From Nonomuraea fuscirosea (GTDB lineage: Bacteria > Actinomycetota > Actinomycetes > Streptosporangiales > Streptosporangiaceae), in NCBI RefSeq assembly GCF_003001935.1, contig NZ_PVNG01000010.1, forward strand, positions 186,001 to 250,000: a DNA stretch of 64,000 nt, written 5' to 3'. Position numbers and translations under genes: made by a program. Each line of letters starts with the position of its first letter. The stretch's first letter is position 1. The notes under the pieces are model-generated. The model did not search any database. It saw only the letters and a program-made list of their open reading frames with translations, and was not told the DNA's origin. Of the stretch, positions 1-8,127 are shown piece by piece.

Positions 1-411
1 TCACCGCACCGGATGGCCGTGCACGAGGTGGCGGCCGCCGCCCGCGCCGGTCACGGCTCCGCCGCGCATGCCCGGGTTCGGTCACGTACCGGCCGGTGGT
101 TGTCGTTGTGGGGCTCGCCGTTCGACGGCGGCCACGAAGGGGACGTCTCGGTGGTCATCCAGGTGGCCCCGACCTCGGAGATCTCGCAACTGCTGATGCT
201 CGCCTACGCCCTCAGCCCGCGCGAGCGGGAGGTGCTGCAGCGGGTGATCGCGGGCATGCCGTCCGCCGGGATCGCCGCCGACCTGCACATCTCCGCCAGC
301 ACCGTGCAGGACCACCTCAAATCTCTCTTCGCCAAGGTCGGCGTACGGAGCCGGGGCCGGCTCGTGTCGCACATCCTCGGCGAGCACTACCTGCCCCAGG
401 CCGTCCGCTGA
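1..411 (+). CDS. LuxR-type HTH regulator, C-terminal part (gene starts before the window)
   Basis: The reading frame is open to the left edge, so the true start lies outside the window. The last 65 residues form a LuxR/GerE helix-turn-helix: an LSPREREVLQ segment, then a recognition helix around ISASTVQDHLKSLFAKVGV. The upstream residues (RWLSLWGSPFDGG, EGDVSVVIQV) resemble the sensor-like part of actinobacterial LuxR regulators but no named domain can be given from the fragment. It converges on the next gene with a 32 bp gap. The DNA-binding role is well supported; the regulated genes are unknown. Confidence 0.8.
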   Translation, partial: SPHRMAVHEVAAAARAGHGSAAHARVRSRTGRWLSLWGSPFDGGHEGDVSVVIQVAPTSEISQLLMLAYALSPREREVLQRVIAGMPSAGIAADLHISASTVQDHLKSLFAKVGVRSRGRLVSHILGEHYLPQAVR

Positions 412-443
412 CGTGCGTCGGCTCGTCAGCCCCGAAGAGCCCG

Positions 444-3326
444 TCATTCCCGGGGTACGCCGCCCGCGTCCACCACGTCGCGCAGCTGAGCCCGGGTGGT
501 GACGCCCAGCTTGGGGAACACGCGGTAGAGATGCGACCCGACGGTGCGCGGCGACAGGAAGAGCCGCTCCCCGATCTCGCGGTTGGTCAGGCCACGGGCG
601 GCGAGCCGGACGATCTGCCGCTGTTGCGGGGAGAGCTCGGCCAAGCCATGGGGGTCCGGCACGGCGACGTCCGTACCGGCGGCCCGCAGCTCGGCCCGCG
701 CGCGTTCGGCCCACGGGCGCGCGTCCAGCCGGGCGAAGACGTCGTGCGCCGCCGCGAGGTGCGGTCGCGACTCGGCGATGCGGCGCCGCCGCCGCAGCCA
801 TTCGGCGTACTCCAGCCGCGTCTGGGCGTGCTCGAAGGGCCGCTGCTCCAGCGCCGGTTCCTCCAGCGCCGCCAGGAAGGCGCGCTCGGCCCGCTCCGGG
901 GCGGCGAGCAGCGCACGGCTGCGTTCGACGAGGGCGTGCAGGCGGGCGGAGCCGCCCTCGGCCAGGGCCCGGGCCGAGCGTTCGACGATCTCGGCCGCCT
1001 CGGCGTGGCGGCCGGTGCGCGCCGCCGCGGCGGCCAGCTCAGGCAGCGCCGGGTAGGAGGCGTGGTAGTGAACGGGATCTCCGCCGCGATCGAAGAGCGT
1101 CCGGTACTGCTCGTACGCGCTCTCGTAGTCACCCTCGGCAGCGGCGGCGGCCGCCGTGGCGCGGCGGGCGTGCACGGCGACCGATCGGCTCTCCAGCGGA
1201 TCGACCAGGCGCAACGCCCGCTCGGCGAGGGCGCGGGCCTCGACCGTGTCGCCCTGGGCGGCCAGCACCATGGCGTCGGTGGCGAGCACGCACGCCGCCG
1301 CGTGGTCGAGCTTCCCGGCGGCCAGCGCGCCGATGTCGGCGCACACCTCCCGCGCCTGCGCCCATCGGCCGTACTCGAAATAGGCGAGCGCCGCCACACC
1401 GGCCAGCCCGTCGGGGATCGGCCCCCTGGTCCGCCATGACCGCACCGCCTCGTCGAACGTCCGTACGGCCAGGGCGATCTCGTCCAGGATCCAGGCCGCG
1501 ACGGCGAGCGCGGTCAGCCGTTCCGGATGGTTCCTGGCCGCGGCGATCATGCTCGGCAGCCGGGGGACGAGCCCGCGTCCGCCGCCGAACGGGTCCGCCA
1601 CCATCCGCACCCAGTCACGCATCGGGTCGTCGGGCAGGCGTGGCAGGATCCGGTCGATCTCCTGCCGATGGGACGCTTCGCCGGAGTAGAAGCGCAGCAC
1701 GGCGGCGGCGGCGAGCGCGTCCAGCGCGGTCGCCGGGTGCGTGGCCGCCGGGTCGCCGGCGATCCCGATCAGCTCGGCGAAGACCGCGTTGTGCCGCCGG
1801 GTCAGCGCGGTCAGCCGGCCGACGCGCAGGGTCGCGGCCGCCAGTGCGTTGGGGTCGTCGGTACGGGCGCGTATCCGTTCGGCCAGCTCCTCCACCCAGG
1901 CCAGTCGGCCGGTGAGCACGGCCAGGCCCGCCGCGTCGACCAGCAGCCGGGTGCCGTCGCCGGGTACGGGGCTCAGCTCGGCGGCGCGGGCCAGCGCCTG
2001 CGCCGCCGCCGCGTAGCCGCCCCTGCGGCGGGCCCGGTCCGCCGTACGCTCCAGGGCGGCCGACACCTCCGCGTCCGGGTACGGCGTGGCGGCCGCGAGA
2101 TGCCAGGCGCGCCGGTCAGGTTCGTCGCCGAGGACGTCGGCGAGTGCGCGATGGGCCTGCGCGCGGGCGTCGAAGGGCGCGGACTGGTAGACCGCGGAAC
2201 GGACCAAAGGGTGCCGGAACCGCACCTGCCGACCGGCCCGGCCGACCAGGCTCGCCTGTTCGAGGGTGAGCCAGGTTTTGTCGTCGGGGTCGGGCAGCAG
2301 CGCGAGGACCGCGTCGGGGGGATCCGCCACGTCGGCGGCCGCGAGCAGCAGCAGCGTACGGCGGCACACTTCGGGCAGCTCCGCCACCTGGGCGGCGTAG
2401 CCGGCCGCCAGCCGCTCACCGACCGGCAACGGGCCGTGGTCGTGGGGTTCGAGGCCGCGAGAATGGGCGGCTTTCGCCAGTTCCAGCAGCGCCAGCGGGT
2501 TGCCGGCCGCCTCGGCGAGCACCCGGTCGCGGATCCCGGCCGGCAGCTCCGGCGCGCGCAGGTCGAGCAGCCGCCGGGACGCCGCGTCGTCGAGCGGGGT
2601 CAGCGTGATCGCCGGGAACGCGTCGTCGAGCGGCTCCAGCCTGATCGCCGGGAACGCGTCGTCGAACCCGGGCAGCGGCTCGCCGTTGCGTACGGCGACC
2701 AGCAGGGCGACCGGATCGTCGTCCAGCCGCCAGGCCACGAAGGACAGCACGCCGGCGGAGGCGGCGTCGATCCACTGGGCGTCGTCGACCACGAGCACCA
2801 CGGGCGTCCGGTCGGCCAACCGGGACAGCAGGGTCAGAACCGCGAGTCCCGTCAGCAGGGGCTCGCCGGAAGCCTCCGCGAAGCCGAACGCCCCCAGGAG
2901 AGCCAGGCGCTGCCGTTCGGGCAGCTCGTCCGCCTCGTCCAGCACGGGCCGCAGCAGCTGGTGCAGTCCGGCGAAGGCGAGATCGCGCTCCGACTCGCGG
3001 CCGGTGGCGCGCAACACGCGGTGACCCGCGTGAGCGGCGCGGCGGGCCGCGTCCTCCAGCAGCGTGCTCTTGCCCACCCCCGGCTCCCCGATGACGAGCA
3101 GAACGCCGCCGCCCACCTCGTCGGCCGCGAGTCGGACGCCGCCGTGTGGCGCGTCGGCTCCGAGCAGGGCGTCTCCGCTCGGCACGTCGGCCCCGAGCCC
3201 GGTGACCCGGGCGAGCCGTCGGACCTCGGCCTCCCGCCCGACGATCGACGGCTCAGGCCCGAGGGCCGACGGCTCACCTACGGCGGGAAGACCCGCCGCG
3301 TGCCCGTGCGCACGTCCTCCCGCCAT
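444..3326 (-). CDS. Large ATP-binding LuxR regulator (LAL family)
   Basis: A 960-residue protein with the LAL layout: an AAA-type ATPase near the N terminus (Walker A GEPGVGKST at about residues 80-88, Walker B VVLVVDDAQW), a long helical TPR-like middle and a LuxR HTH in the last 60 residues (LSPQQRQIVRLAARGLTNRE). The frame is open further upstream, but the ATG at 3326 follows GGGAGG at a good distance and begins just before the conserved VGRE segment, so it is preferred. An in-frame 36 bp duplication at about 2606-2665 repeats the residues DDAFPAI. It is transcribed away from the metallo-hydrolase gene at 3446 and may control it, which is inference from position only. Confidence 0.9.
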   Translation of the reverse strand: MAGGRAHGHAAGLPAVGEPSALGPEPSIVGREAEVRRLARVTGLGADVPSGDALLGADAPHGGVRLAADEVGGGVLLVIGEPGVGKSTLLEDAARRAAHAGHRVLRATGRESERDLAFAGLHQLLRPVLDEADELPERQRLALLGAFGFAEASGEPLLTGLAVLTLLSRLADRTPVVLVVDDAQWIDAASAGVLSFVAWRLDDDPVALLVAVRNGEPLPGFDDAFPAIRLEPLDDAFPAITLTPLDDAASRRLLDLRAPELPAGIRDRVLAEAAGNPLALLELAKAAHSRGLEPHDHGPLPVGERLAAGYAAQVAELPEVCRRTLLLLAAADVADPPDAVLALLPDPDDKTWLTLEQASLVGRAGRQVRFRHPLVRSAVYQSAPFDARAQAHRALADVLGDEPDRRAWHLAAATPYPDAEVSAALERTADRARRRGGYAAAAQALARAAELSPVPGDGTRLLVDAAGLAVLTGRLAWVEELAERIRARTDDPNALAAATLRVGRLTALTRRHNAVFAELIGIAGDPAATHPATALDALAAAAVLRFYSGEASHRQEIDRILPRLPDDPMRDWVRMVADPFGGGRGLVPRLPSMIAAARNHPERLTALAVAAWILDEIALAVRTFDEAVRSWRTRGPIPDGLAGVAALAYFEYGRWAQAREVCADIGALAAGKLDHAAACVLATDAMVLAAQGDTVEARALAERALRLVDPLESRSVAVHARRATAAAAAAEGDYESAYEQYRTLFDRGGDPVHYHASYPALPELAAAAARTGRHAEAAEIVERSARALAEGGSARLHALVERSRALLAAPERAERAFLAALEEPALEQRPFEHAQTRLEYAEWLRRRRRIAESRPHLAAAHDVFARLDARPWAERARAELRAAGTDVAVPDPHGLAELSPQQRQIVRLAARGLTNREIGERLFLSPRTVGSHLYRVFPKLGVTTRAQLRDVVDAGGVPRE

Positions 3327-3445
3327 CACGCACCTCCCGCGTCGAGTGCAGTCGTCTGACGGATACCGATGGGCCGCCGTCGCCGCGCACGATGGTCGGG
3401 CCGAGGCGTTCTCCGGCATCCCACCCGTCGAGCGGAGGAATCTCC

Positions 3446-4375
3446 ATGGCCAGCGAACCCGTCGACCAGATCACCCTGGGCGAGGTCACGATCACCCGCG
3501 TCCAGGAGTACTACGGACCGGTCGAGATGACGCCCCAGCAGTTCTTCCCGGAGTCCTCGCCGCACGCCTGGGAGCGGAACTCCTCCTGGCTGGCGCCGCA
3601 CTTCCTCGACCCCGAGACGGGAATCGTCAACAGCGCGATCCAGACCTGGCTCCTGCGCAGCGAAGGCAGGACCATCCTCGTCGACACCGGCGTCGGCAAC
3701 CACAGATACCGACCCTACGCGCCGGTCTGGAGCTACCTCGACACCGGCTTCCTCGCCAACCTGGCCCGCGCCGGCGTCCGGCCCGAGGACGTCGATCTGG
3801 TGATCAACACCCACCTCCACGTCGACCACGTCGGCTGGAACACGTTCCAGGACGGCCGCGCCTGGGTCCCCACCTTCCCGAACGCCACGTACCTGATGCC
3901 GAAGCCCGACTTCGACTTCTGGAACCCGGTCAACAACCACACGACGGTGTTCGGGCGGGGCAACCAGAACGTGTTCGAGGACAGCGTCCTGCCGGTCCAC
4001 GAGGCGGGTCTCACCGAACTGTGGGACGACTCGTACCAGATCGACGCGAACCTGCGCCTGGACCTCGCGCCCGGGCACACGCCCGGATCCTCCGTGCTCA
4101 CCCTCCGGTCGGGCGCCGACCGGGCGGTGTTCGTCGGCGACATGATGCACAACCCCGTGCAGTTCGTCGAGCCGGACGTCAACAGCTGCTTCTGCGAGGA
4201 CCCGGCGGCCGCCCGCGCCTCCCGGGCCAAGGTCTTCGGCTGGGCCGCCGACAACAACGCCCTGGTCATCCCCGCGCACCTGGGCGGGCACGGCGCGGCC
4301 GAGCTGATCCGGGAGGGCAGCGGGTTCGCCGTCAAGGGCTGGGCCCCGTTCTCGCCGTACTCCGACCACCACTGA
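3446..4375 (+). CDS. Metallo-beta-lactamase-fold hydrolase
   Basis: A 309-residue protein with the metal-binding signature HLHVDH (His123, His125, Asp127, His128), a later GHTPGS histidine and a GD segment (VFVGDMMH), which together give the binuclear zinc site of the family. The length and the DTGVGNH segment fit soluble hydrolases of the lactonase/quorum-quenching type, but the substrate cannot be read. The ATG follows GCGGAGGAA by 5-6 bases. It is 9 bp upstream of a carboxylesterase gene on the same strand, so the two are probably an operon that breaks down one ester or lactone substrate (inference). Confidence 0.88.
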   Translation: MASEPVDQITLGEVTITRVQEYYGPVEMTPQQFFPESSPHAWERNSSWLAPHFLDPETGIVNSAIQTWLLRSEGRTILVDTGVGNHRYRPYAPVWSYLDTGFLANLARAGVRPEDVDLVINTHLHVDHVGWNTFQDGRAWVPTFPNATYLMPKPDFDFWNPVNNHTTVFGRGNQNVFEDSVLPVHEAGLTELWDDSYQIDANLRLDLAPGHTPGSSVLTLRSGADRAVFVGDMMHNPVQFVEPDVNSCFCEDPAAARASRAKVFGWAADNNALVIPAHLGGHGAAELIREGSGFAVKGWAPFSPYSDHH

Positions 4376-4384
4376 GGACACCTG

Positions 4385-5878
4385 ATGAACCAGCACGTGG
4401 ACGTCGTCACCGCACAGGGCACCGTGAGGGGACTGCGCGGCGACGACTCCGTCGTCTTCCTGAACATCCCGTACGCCGCGCCCCCGGTGGGCGCCGGCCG
4501 CTTCCAGGCGCCGCGCCCGCACGATCCCTGGACGGGCGTACGGAACGCCACCGAGCCGGGACCGAACGCGCCCCAGGCCGAACGCCGGCTCGGCCGCATC
4601 GATATGTCCCCATATTTCGGCCCCGGCTGGATCCCCGGCGACGACTACCTGACCCTCAACGTGTGGACCCCCGAGACCGCCGCCGCCGACGCGCGCCTGC
4701 CCGTGATGGTCTTCGTGCACGGCGGCGGCTTCGTGGCCGGCTCCACCCGGTCTCAGGTGTACGACGGCGCCGCCTTCGCCCGCGACGGAGTCGTCCTCGT
4801 CACCCTCAACTACCGGCTCGGCATCCCGGGCTTCCTCCACCTGCCCGGCGCGCCCGACAACCGGGGCCTGCTCGACGTCGTCGCCGCCCTGCGCTGGGTC
4901 CGCGAGAACATCGCCGCGTTCGGCGGCGACCCCGGGACCGTCACGCTGTTCGGCCAGTCCGCCGGCGCCACGATCGTGGCCGCGTTGCTGGCCAAGCCCG
5001 AGGCCGAGGGCCTGTTCCGCCGCGCGATCGTCCAGAGCGGCAGCGGCCTGGGGGCCTTCACCACCGAGCAGGCCACCCGCGTGACCGCCGCCGCGGCCGC
5101 CGCGCTGGGCGTCGAGCCCGGTGCCGAGTCCTTCGCCGACGTCCCCGACCGGCGCCTCGTCGAGGTCATCTCCGAACTGTCGGGCATCGACCTGCGCACC
5201 GCCACCCACCACGACCCGCTCATCGGCCTCAGCCCGTTCAGCGTCGTCCTCGACCAGCAGCCCGCCGAGGCCGTCGCCGCCGGCCGCGGGGCCGCCGTGG
5301 ACCTGCTGACGGGCACCACCACCGAGGAGGGCAACCTCTACCTGGCACCGTTCGGAACCCTGTCCTCCTCGACCGACGCGGACGTCACGGCCGCCGCCGC
5401 CCGCTCCCACCGCGAGCCCGCCCGTCTCGTCGAGACCTACCGCAGGGCACGCCCACTCGCGTCCAGCGGCGAACTCCGCTCGGCGATCATGGGCGACGCC
5501 CTGTTCGGCCTGGGCACCCGCCGACTGGCCGACGCGCACGCCGGCCATCGCACGTCCGCCACCTACGTCTACAGCTTCGCCTGGCGCTCGACGGCCCTGG
5601 ACGGCGAACTCGGCGCGGCCCACACCATGGAACTACCGTTCGTCTTCGACACCGCCACCCTGCCCGAACTGCACGGCCCTGAGTCCCTGCTAGGCCCGGA
5701 CGAACCACCCGCAGCCCTCGCCACCCGTACGCACACCGCCTGGATCACCTTCGCCAGAGCCGGAGACCCCGGCTGGAACCGCTACGACGCGACCCACCGC
5801 ACCACGAAGATCATCGACAAGAAAGAGACCCTGGCGGACGACCCACGCGGCACGGAACTGGAGGCGTGGCCGGAATGA
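4385..5878 (+). CDS. Type B carboxylesterase
   Basis: A 497-residue alpha/beta hydrolase. The oxyanion-hole segment HGGG lies at residues 112-115, and the nucleophile elbow is FGQSAGA with Ser192. The N-terminal FLNIPYAAPPVG segment and the overall length match carboxylesterase type B (para-nitrobenzyl esterase-like) enzymes. No signal peptide is visible, so it is probably cytoplasmic. It lies 9 bp behind the metallo-hydrolase gene and is likely co-transcribed with it. The substrate is unknown. Confidence 0.92.
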   Translation: MNQHVDVVTAQGTVRGLRGDDSVVFLNIPYAAPPVGAGRFQAPRPHDPWTGVRNATEPGPNAPQAERRLGRIDMSPYFGPGWIPGDDYLTLNVWTPETAAADARLPVMVFVHGGGFVAGSTRSQVYDGAAFARDGVVLVTLNYRLGIPGFLHLPGAPDNRGLLDVVAALRWVRENIAAFGGDPGTVTLFGQSAGATIVAALLAKPEAEGLFRRAIVQSGSGLGAFTTEQATRVTAAAAAALGVEPGAESFADVPDRRLVEVISELSGIDLRTATHHDPLIGLSPFSVVLDQQPAEAVAAGRGAAVDLLTGTTTEEGNLYLAPFGTLSSSTDADVTAAAARSHREPARLVETYRRARPLASSGELRSAIMGDALFGLGTRRLADAHAGHRTSATYVYSFAWRSTALDGELGAAHTMELPFVFDTATLPELHGPESLLGPDEPPAALATRTHTAWITFARAGDPGWNRYDATHRTTKIIDKKETLADDPRGTELEAWPE

Positions 5879-5925
5879 CCGGAAGGTCGCCACTCGGCAC
5901 GCGAGGCCGGGTGGCGGGTTTCAGG

Positions 5926-7254
5926 TCAGCGCTCGCCGAGCACCGCTCGGCCGAGGGGTGGGACGGCGCCGCAGGTGCGGAAGAACCAGCGGGTCATCGC
6001 CCGTCGCAGCGGGTTGCGGTCGATCGCGGCGTCGGTGTTGCGGACGACCTCCCGTACGGTGTCGAAGCCGTGGTGCAGCATGTCCGCCTCGTAGTCGTGC
6101 AGCGTCCGCGACAACGGCAGCTCGCCACGATCGGCGGCGATGAGCGCGGCGCAGAGCCGGTGGGCGTCGCGCAGGGCGGTGTTGCCGCCGAGTCCGCCGA
6201 CCGGGGGCATCTGGTGGACGGCGTCCCCGAGTCCGGTGACGTTGCTCGTCCGCCACGGCCTCAATCGTCGCGCGGCTCTGAACTCGGTCTGGTAGAGGGT
6301 GTCGGGGGTCGAGTCGGCGAGCAGCCGGCGCAGGTCGGGATGCCATCCGGCGGTCCGCCTGGCCAGCAGCGCCCGCACCGCGGCCGGATCGGCCTGCGCC
6401 TGCGCCGTGAAGCCCGGCAGCGCGTCGCGGTGCGCGATGAAGGCCCACAGCAGGTAGTCGTCGTCCTGGGAGTCCGCCAGCAGGCGCTCGGGCTCCAGTC
6501 CGAGCGCGCGTACGCGGTCGCCGAGCCGGGCGTTGATCGCGGCCGGGTTCTCGCGCCTGCGGAAGACCGCGGTGAACAGGAAGTCCTGGCGGGGCCAGAA
6601 CGCGTTCATGCCGGTGAGCAGCTCCTCCGGCAGCCAGCGCCGGTTCTCCTCGGTGAGGAAGAGCTTGCCGGCCATGGCCGTCGCCGGCAGTGTGGTGCGG
6701 TCGGCCTCGGGGTGGAGCTGTCCCCACACCCGGGAGCCGGCGCCGTCGGCCGCGACGAGCACGTCGGCGGTCGCGGTGGTCCCGTCGGCGAACTCCGCTG
6801 TCACCGTCCCGTCGTCCTCCTGGGCGAAGCCGGTGCATTCCTTGCCGAACTGGACGACGTCGTCCAGGCCGGCCAGCAGGAGTCTGCGCAGGGTGACGCG
6901 GCTGACGGCATGCCGGCCGGTCGTGGGGTCCAGCGGATCCGGCTTCCGGCCGTTATGGCTTTTCTGCCCGATGCGTACGAGCGGCCGCATCTGCTCGTCG
7001 CGGAAGCTGATCCCGGGCCCCGGATCGCCCGCGGTGGCCACCAGCACCTCCCACAGGGCGGGCGGCAGGCAGGCGTGCAGGGCGGTGCTCCCGGTGGATT
7101 CGAGGTGCAGCCGGAAGCCCTGGAGCCGCGAATCGGCTGATCGGTCCCGTTCGTACACGGTGACGGTCAGGCCGGCTCGCCGCAGTCCTTGGGCGAGGCA
7201 GAGCCCGCCGATCCCGCCGCCGATCACGGCGACGTGCCTGATTCGAGAAGACAT
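5926..7254 (-). CDS. FAD-dependent monooxygenase (PHBH/TetX-like)
   Basis: A 442-residue class A flavoprotein monooxygenase. The N-terminal dinucleotide fold has GGGIGG at residues 12-17, the middle has the VLVAADGAGSRV segment (DG motif), and the late GDAVHQMPPVGGLGGN segment contacts FAD ribityl phosphate. Enzymes of this group hydroxylate aromatic compounds or antibiotics. It lies 75 bp downstream of a PadR repressor gene on the same strand, which suggests an inducible detoxification pair. The biosynthetic cluster further right has its own, different FAD monooxygenase. Confidence 0.9.
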   Translation of the reverse strand: MSSRIRHVAVIGGGIGGLCLAQGLRRAGLTVTVYERDRSADSRLQGFRLHLESTGSTALHACLPPALWEVLVATAGDPGPGISFRDEQMRPLVRIGQKSHNGRKPDPLDPTTGRHAVSRVTLRRLLLAGLDDVVQFGKECTGFAQEDDGTVTAEFADGTTATADVLVAADGAGSRVWGQLHPEADRTTLPATAMAGKLFLTEENRRWLPEELLTGMNAFWPRQDFLFTAVFRRRENPAAINARLGDRVRALGLEPERLLADSQDDDYLLWAFIAHRDALPGFTAQAQADPAAVRALLARRTAGWHPDLRRLLADSTPDTLYQTEFRAARRLRPWRTSNVTGLGDAVHQMPPVGGLGGNTALRDAHRLCAALIAADRGELPLSRTLHDYEADMLHHGFDTVREVVRNTDAAIDRNPLRRAMTRWFFRTCGAVPPLGRAVLGER

Positions 7255-7269
7255 GCATGCTCTCCTTCC

Positions 7270-7326
7270 GATGGGGGCGCGCCCGGGGAGATGGGGCGCA
7301 CCCGCGCTGATGGGGGCGCGCCCGGG
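7270..7326. repeat. Three imperfect copies of an 18 bp GC-rich unit
   Basis: GATGGGGGCGCGCCCGGG occurs exactly at 7270-7287 and 7309-7326, with a shorter variant (GATGGGGCGCACCC) at 7290-7303, a spacing of about 19-20 bp. Each full copy contains the palindrome GGGCGCGCCC. It fills the gap between padR and the monooxygenase gene and could form RNA hairpins or arise from slippage. Confidence 0.8.
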
Positions 7327-7329
7327 AGG

Positions 7330-7869
7330 TCATTCCTCCAGGTGCGTGAGCTCCGCGAGCAAGCGCTCGTGCCAGGCCAGCTCCGTCTCCAGCCGCATCA
7401 GCGTGTAGTCGAAGGCGACGGCCTCCAACCTGGTCAGGTGCGGCTCGGCCTCGACACGCAGGTTGCGCCAGAAGCCGAGCTGGGTGGCGTAGGAGTCGCG
7501 CCGCAGCTGTACGGCCGTACGCAGCTCGTCGGGGCCGATCTCGCCGCTGTGCAGGAGCACCAGCTGGATCGCGTCCGGCCGCAGCCTGGTGTCGGCCAGG
7601 ACCGTCCTGATCAGCGCGACGAGCTCGGTGCGGCCCTTGGCGGTGATGCCGTACACCGTACGGGCGGGGAGGTTGCCCTCCTGCTCCGTGCGAACCACCT
7701 CGACGACGCCTTCGTCCGCCATCCGGCGCAGCGCCCCGTACAGCGACCCGGGCTTGATGTCCGCCCACAGCTCGACCCGGTCCATCTGGGCGGCGGCTCG
7801 GATCTTGTGCCCGTGCATGGGACCGCCGTCCGCCAGGGCGCCGAGGATGAAGAGACGCGTTGCTCGCAT
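7330..7869 (-). CDS. PadR-family transcriptional regulator
   Basis: A 179-residue protein with the PadR winged helix at the N terminus (LFILGALADGGPMHGHKI, then LYGALRRMADEG) and a helical C-terminal dimer domain rich in LxxxRRDSYA-type segments. The ATG at 7869 is chosen because the PadR fold starts right there (MRATRLFILG); the longer upstream frame would run through the operator. An inverted repeat lies immediately upstream, which fits autorepression. The likely target is its own operon with the downstream FAD monooxygenase. Confidence 0.92.
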   Translation of the reverse strand: MRATRLFILGALADGGPMHGHKIRAAAQMDRVELWADIKPGSLYGALRRMADEGVVEVVRTEQEGNLPARTVYGITAKGRTELVALIRTVLADTRLRPDAIQLVLLHSGEIGPDELRTAVQLRRDSYATQLGFWRNLRVEAEPHLTRLEAVAFDYTLMRLETELAWHERLLAELTHLEE

Positions 7870-7874
7870 ATGAC

Positions 7875-7890
7875 TACTCAAACACGAGTA
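7875..7890. promoter_or_regulatory. Probable PadR operator
   Basis: TACTC-aaacac-GAGTA is a perfect 5 bp inverted repeat ending 6 bp upstream of the padR start codon. Palindromes of this kind next to the start are typical of PadR autorepression. The assignment rests on position and symmetry. Confidence 0.65.
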
Positions 7891-7973
7891 CTCGCGCCGC
7901 GCAAGGTGGTCGGCTGAGTGGACACGTACGGGGTGAACGGGAGGCCAGGTCGTCAGTGCCGCGATCAACAGAA

Positions 7974-8001
7974 AAGAGCCCGCCCCGCGGGGCGAACTCT
8001 T
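7974..8001. other. Strong hairpin in the padR/kinase divergent region
   Basis: AAGAG, then CGCCCC-GC-GGGGCG, then CTCTT form a long stem with a 2 bp internal mismatch (CC against AA). No T-tract follows on either strand. It lies between two divergent genes, so it is not an ordinary gene terminator; it may sit in the leader of the kinase transcript or end a short RNA. Confidence 0.5.
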
Positions 8002-8127
8002 ATGGGGCGATCCTGTGCCCGAGGCCACAGCCGTCGAAGATCATGGGCCACTTCGAACGCAGAACCTTATCAAGCACTTTCATGTTGTGGGTACTTCGCG
8101 GCATAAGTCATCTTAGGATCGGCCATT

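Noticed and set aside
1527..5682. Very long open frames antisense to the LAL regulator and the carboxylesterase
   Set aside because: They are mirror frames caused by high GC and third-position bias. Their translations are Arg/Pro/Gly-rich with no domain, while the genes on the other strand have full motifs.
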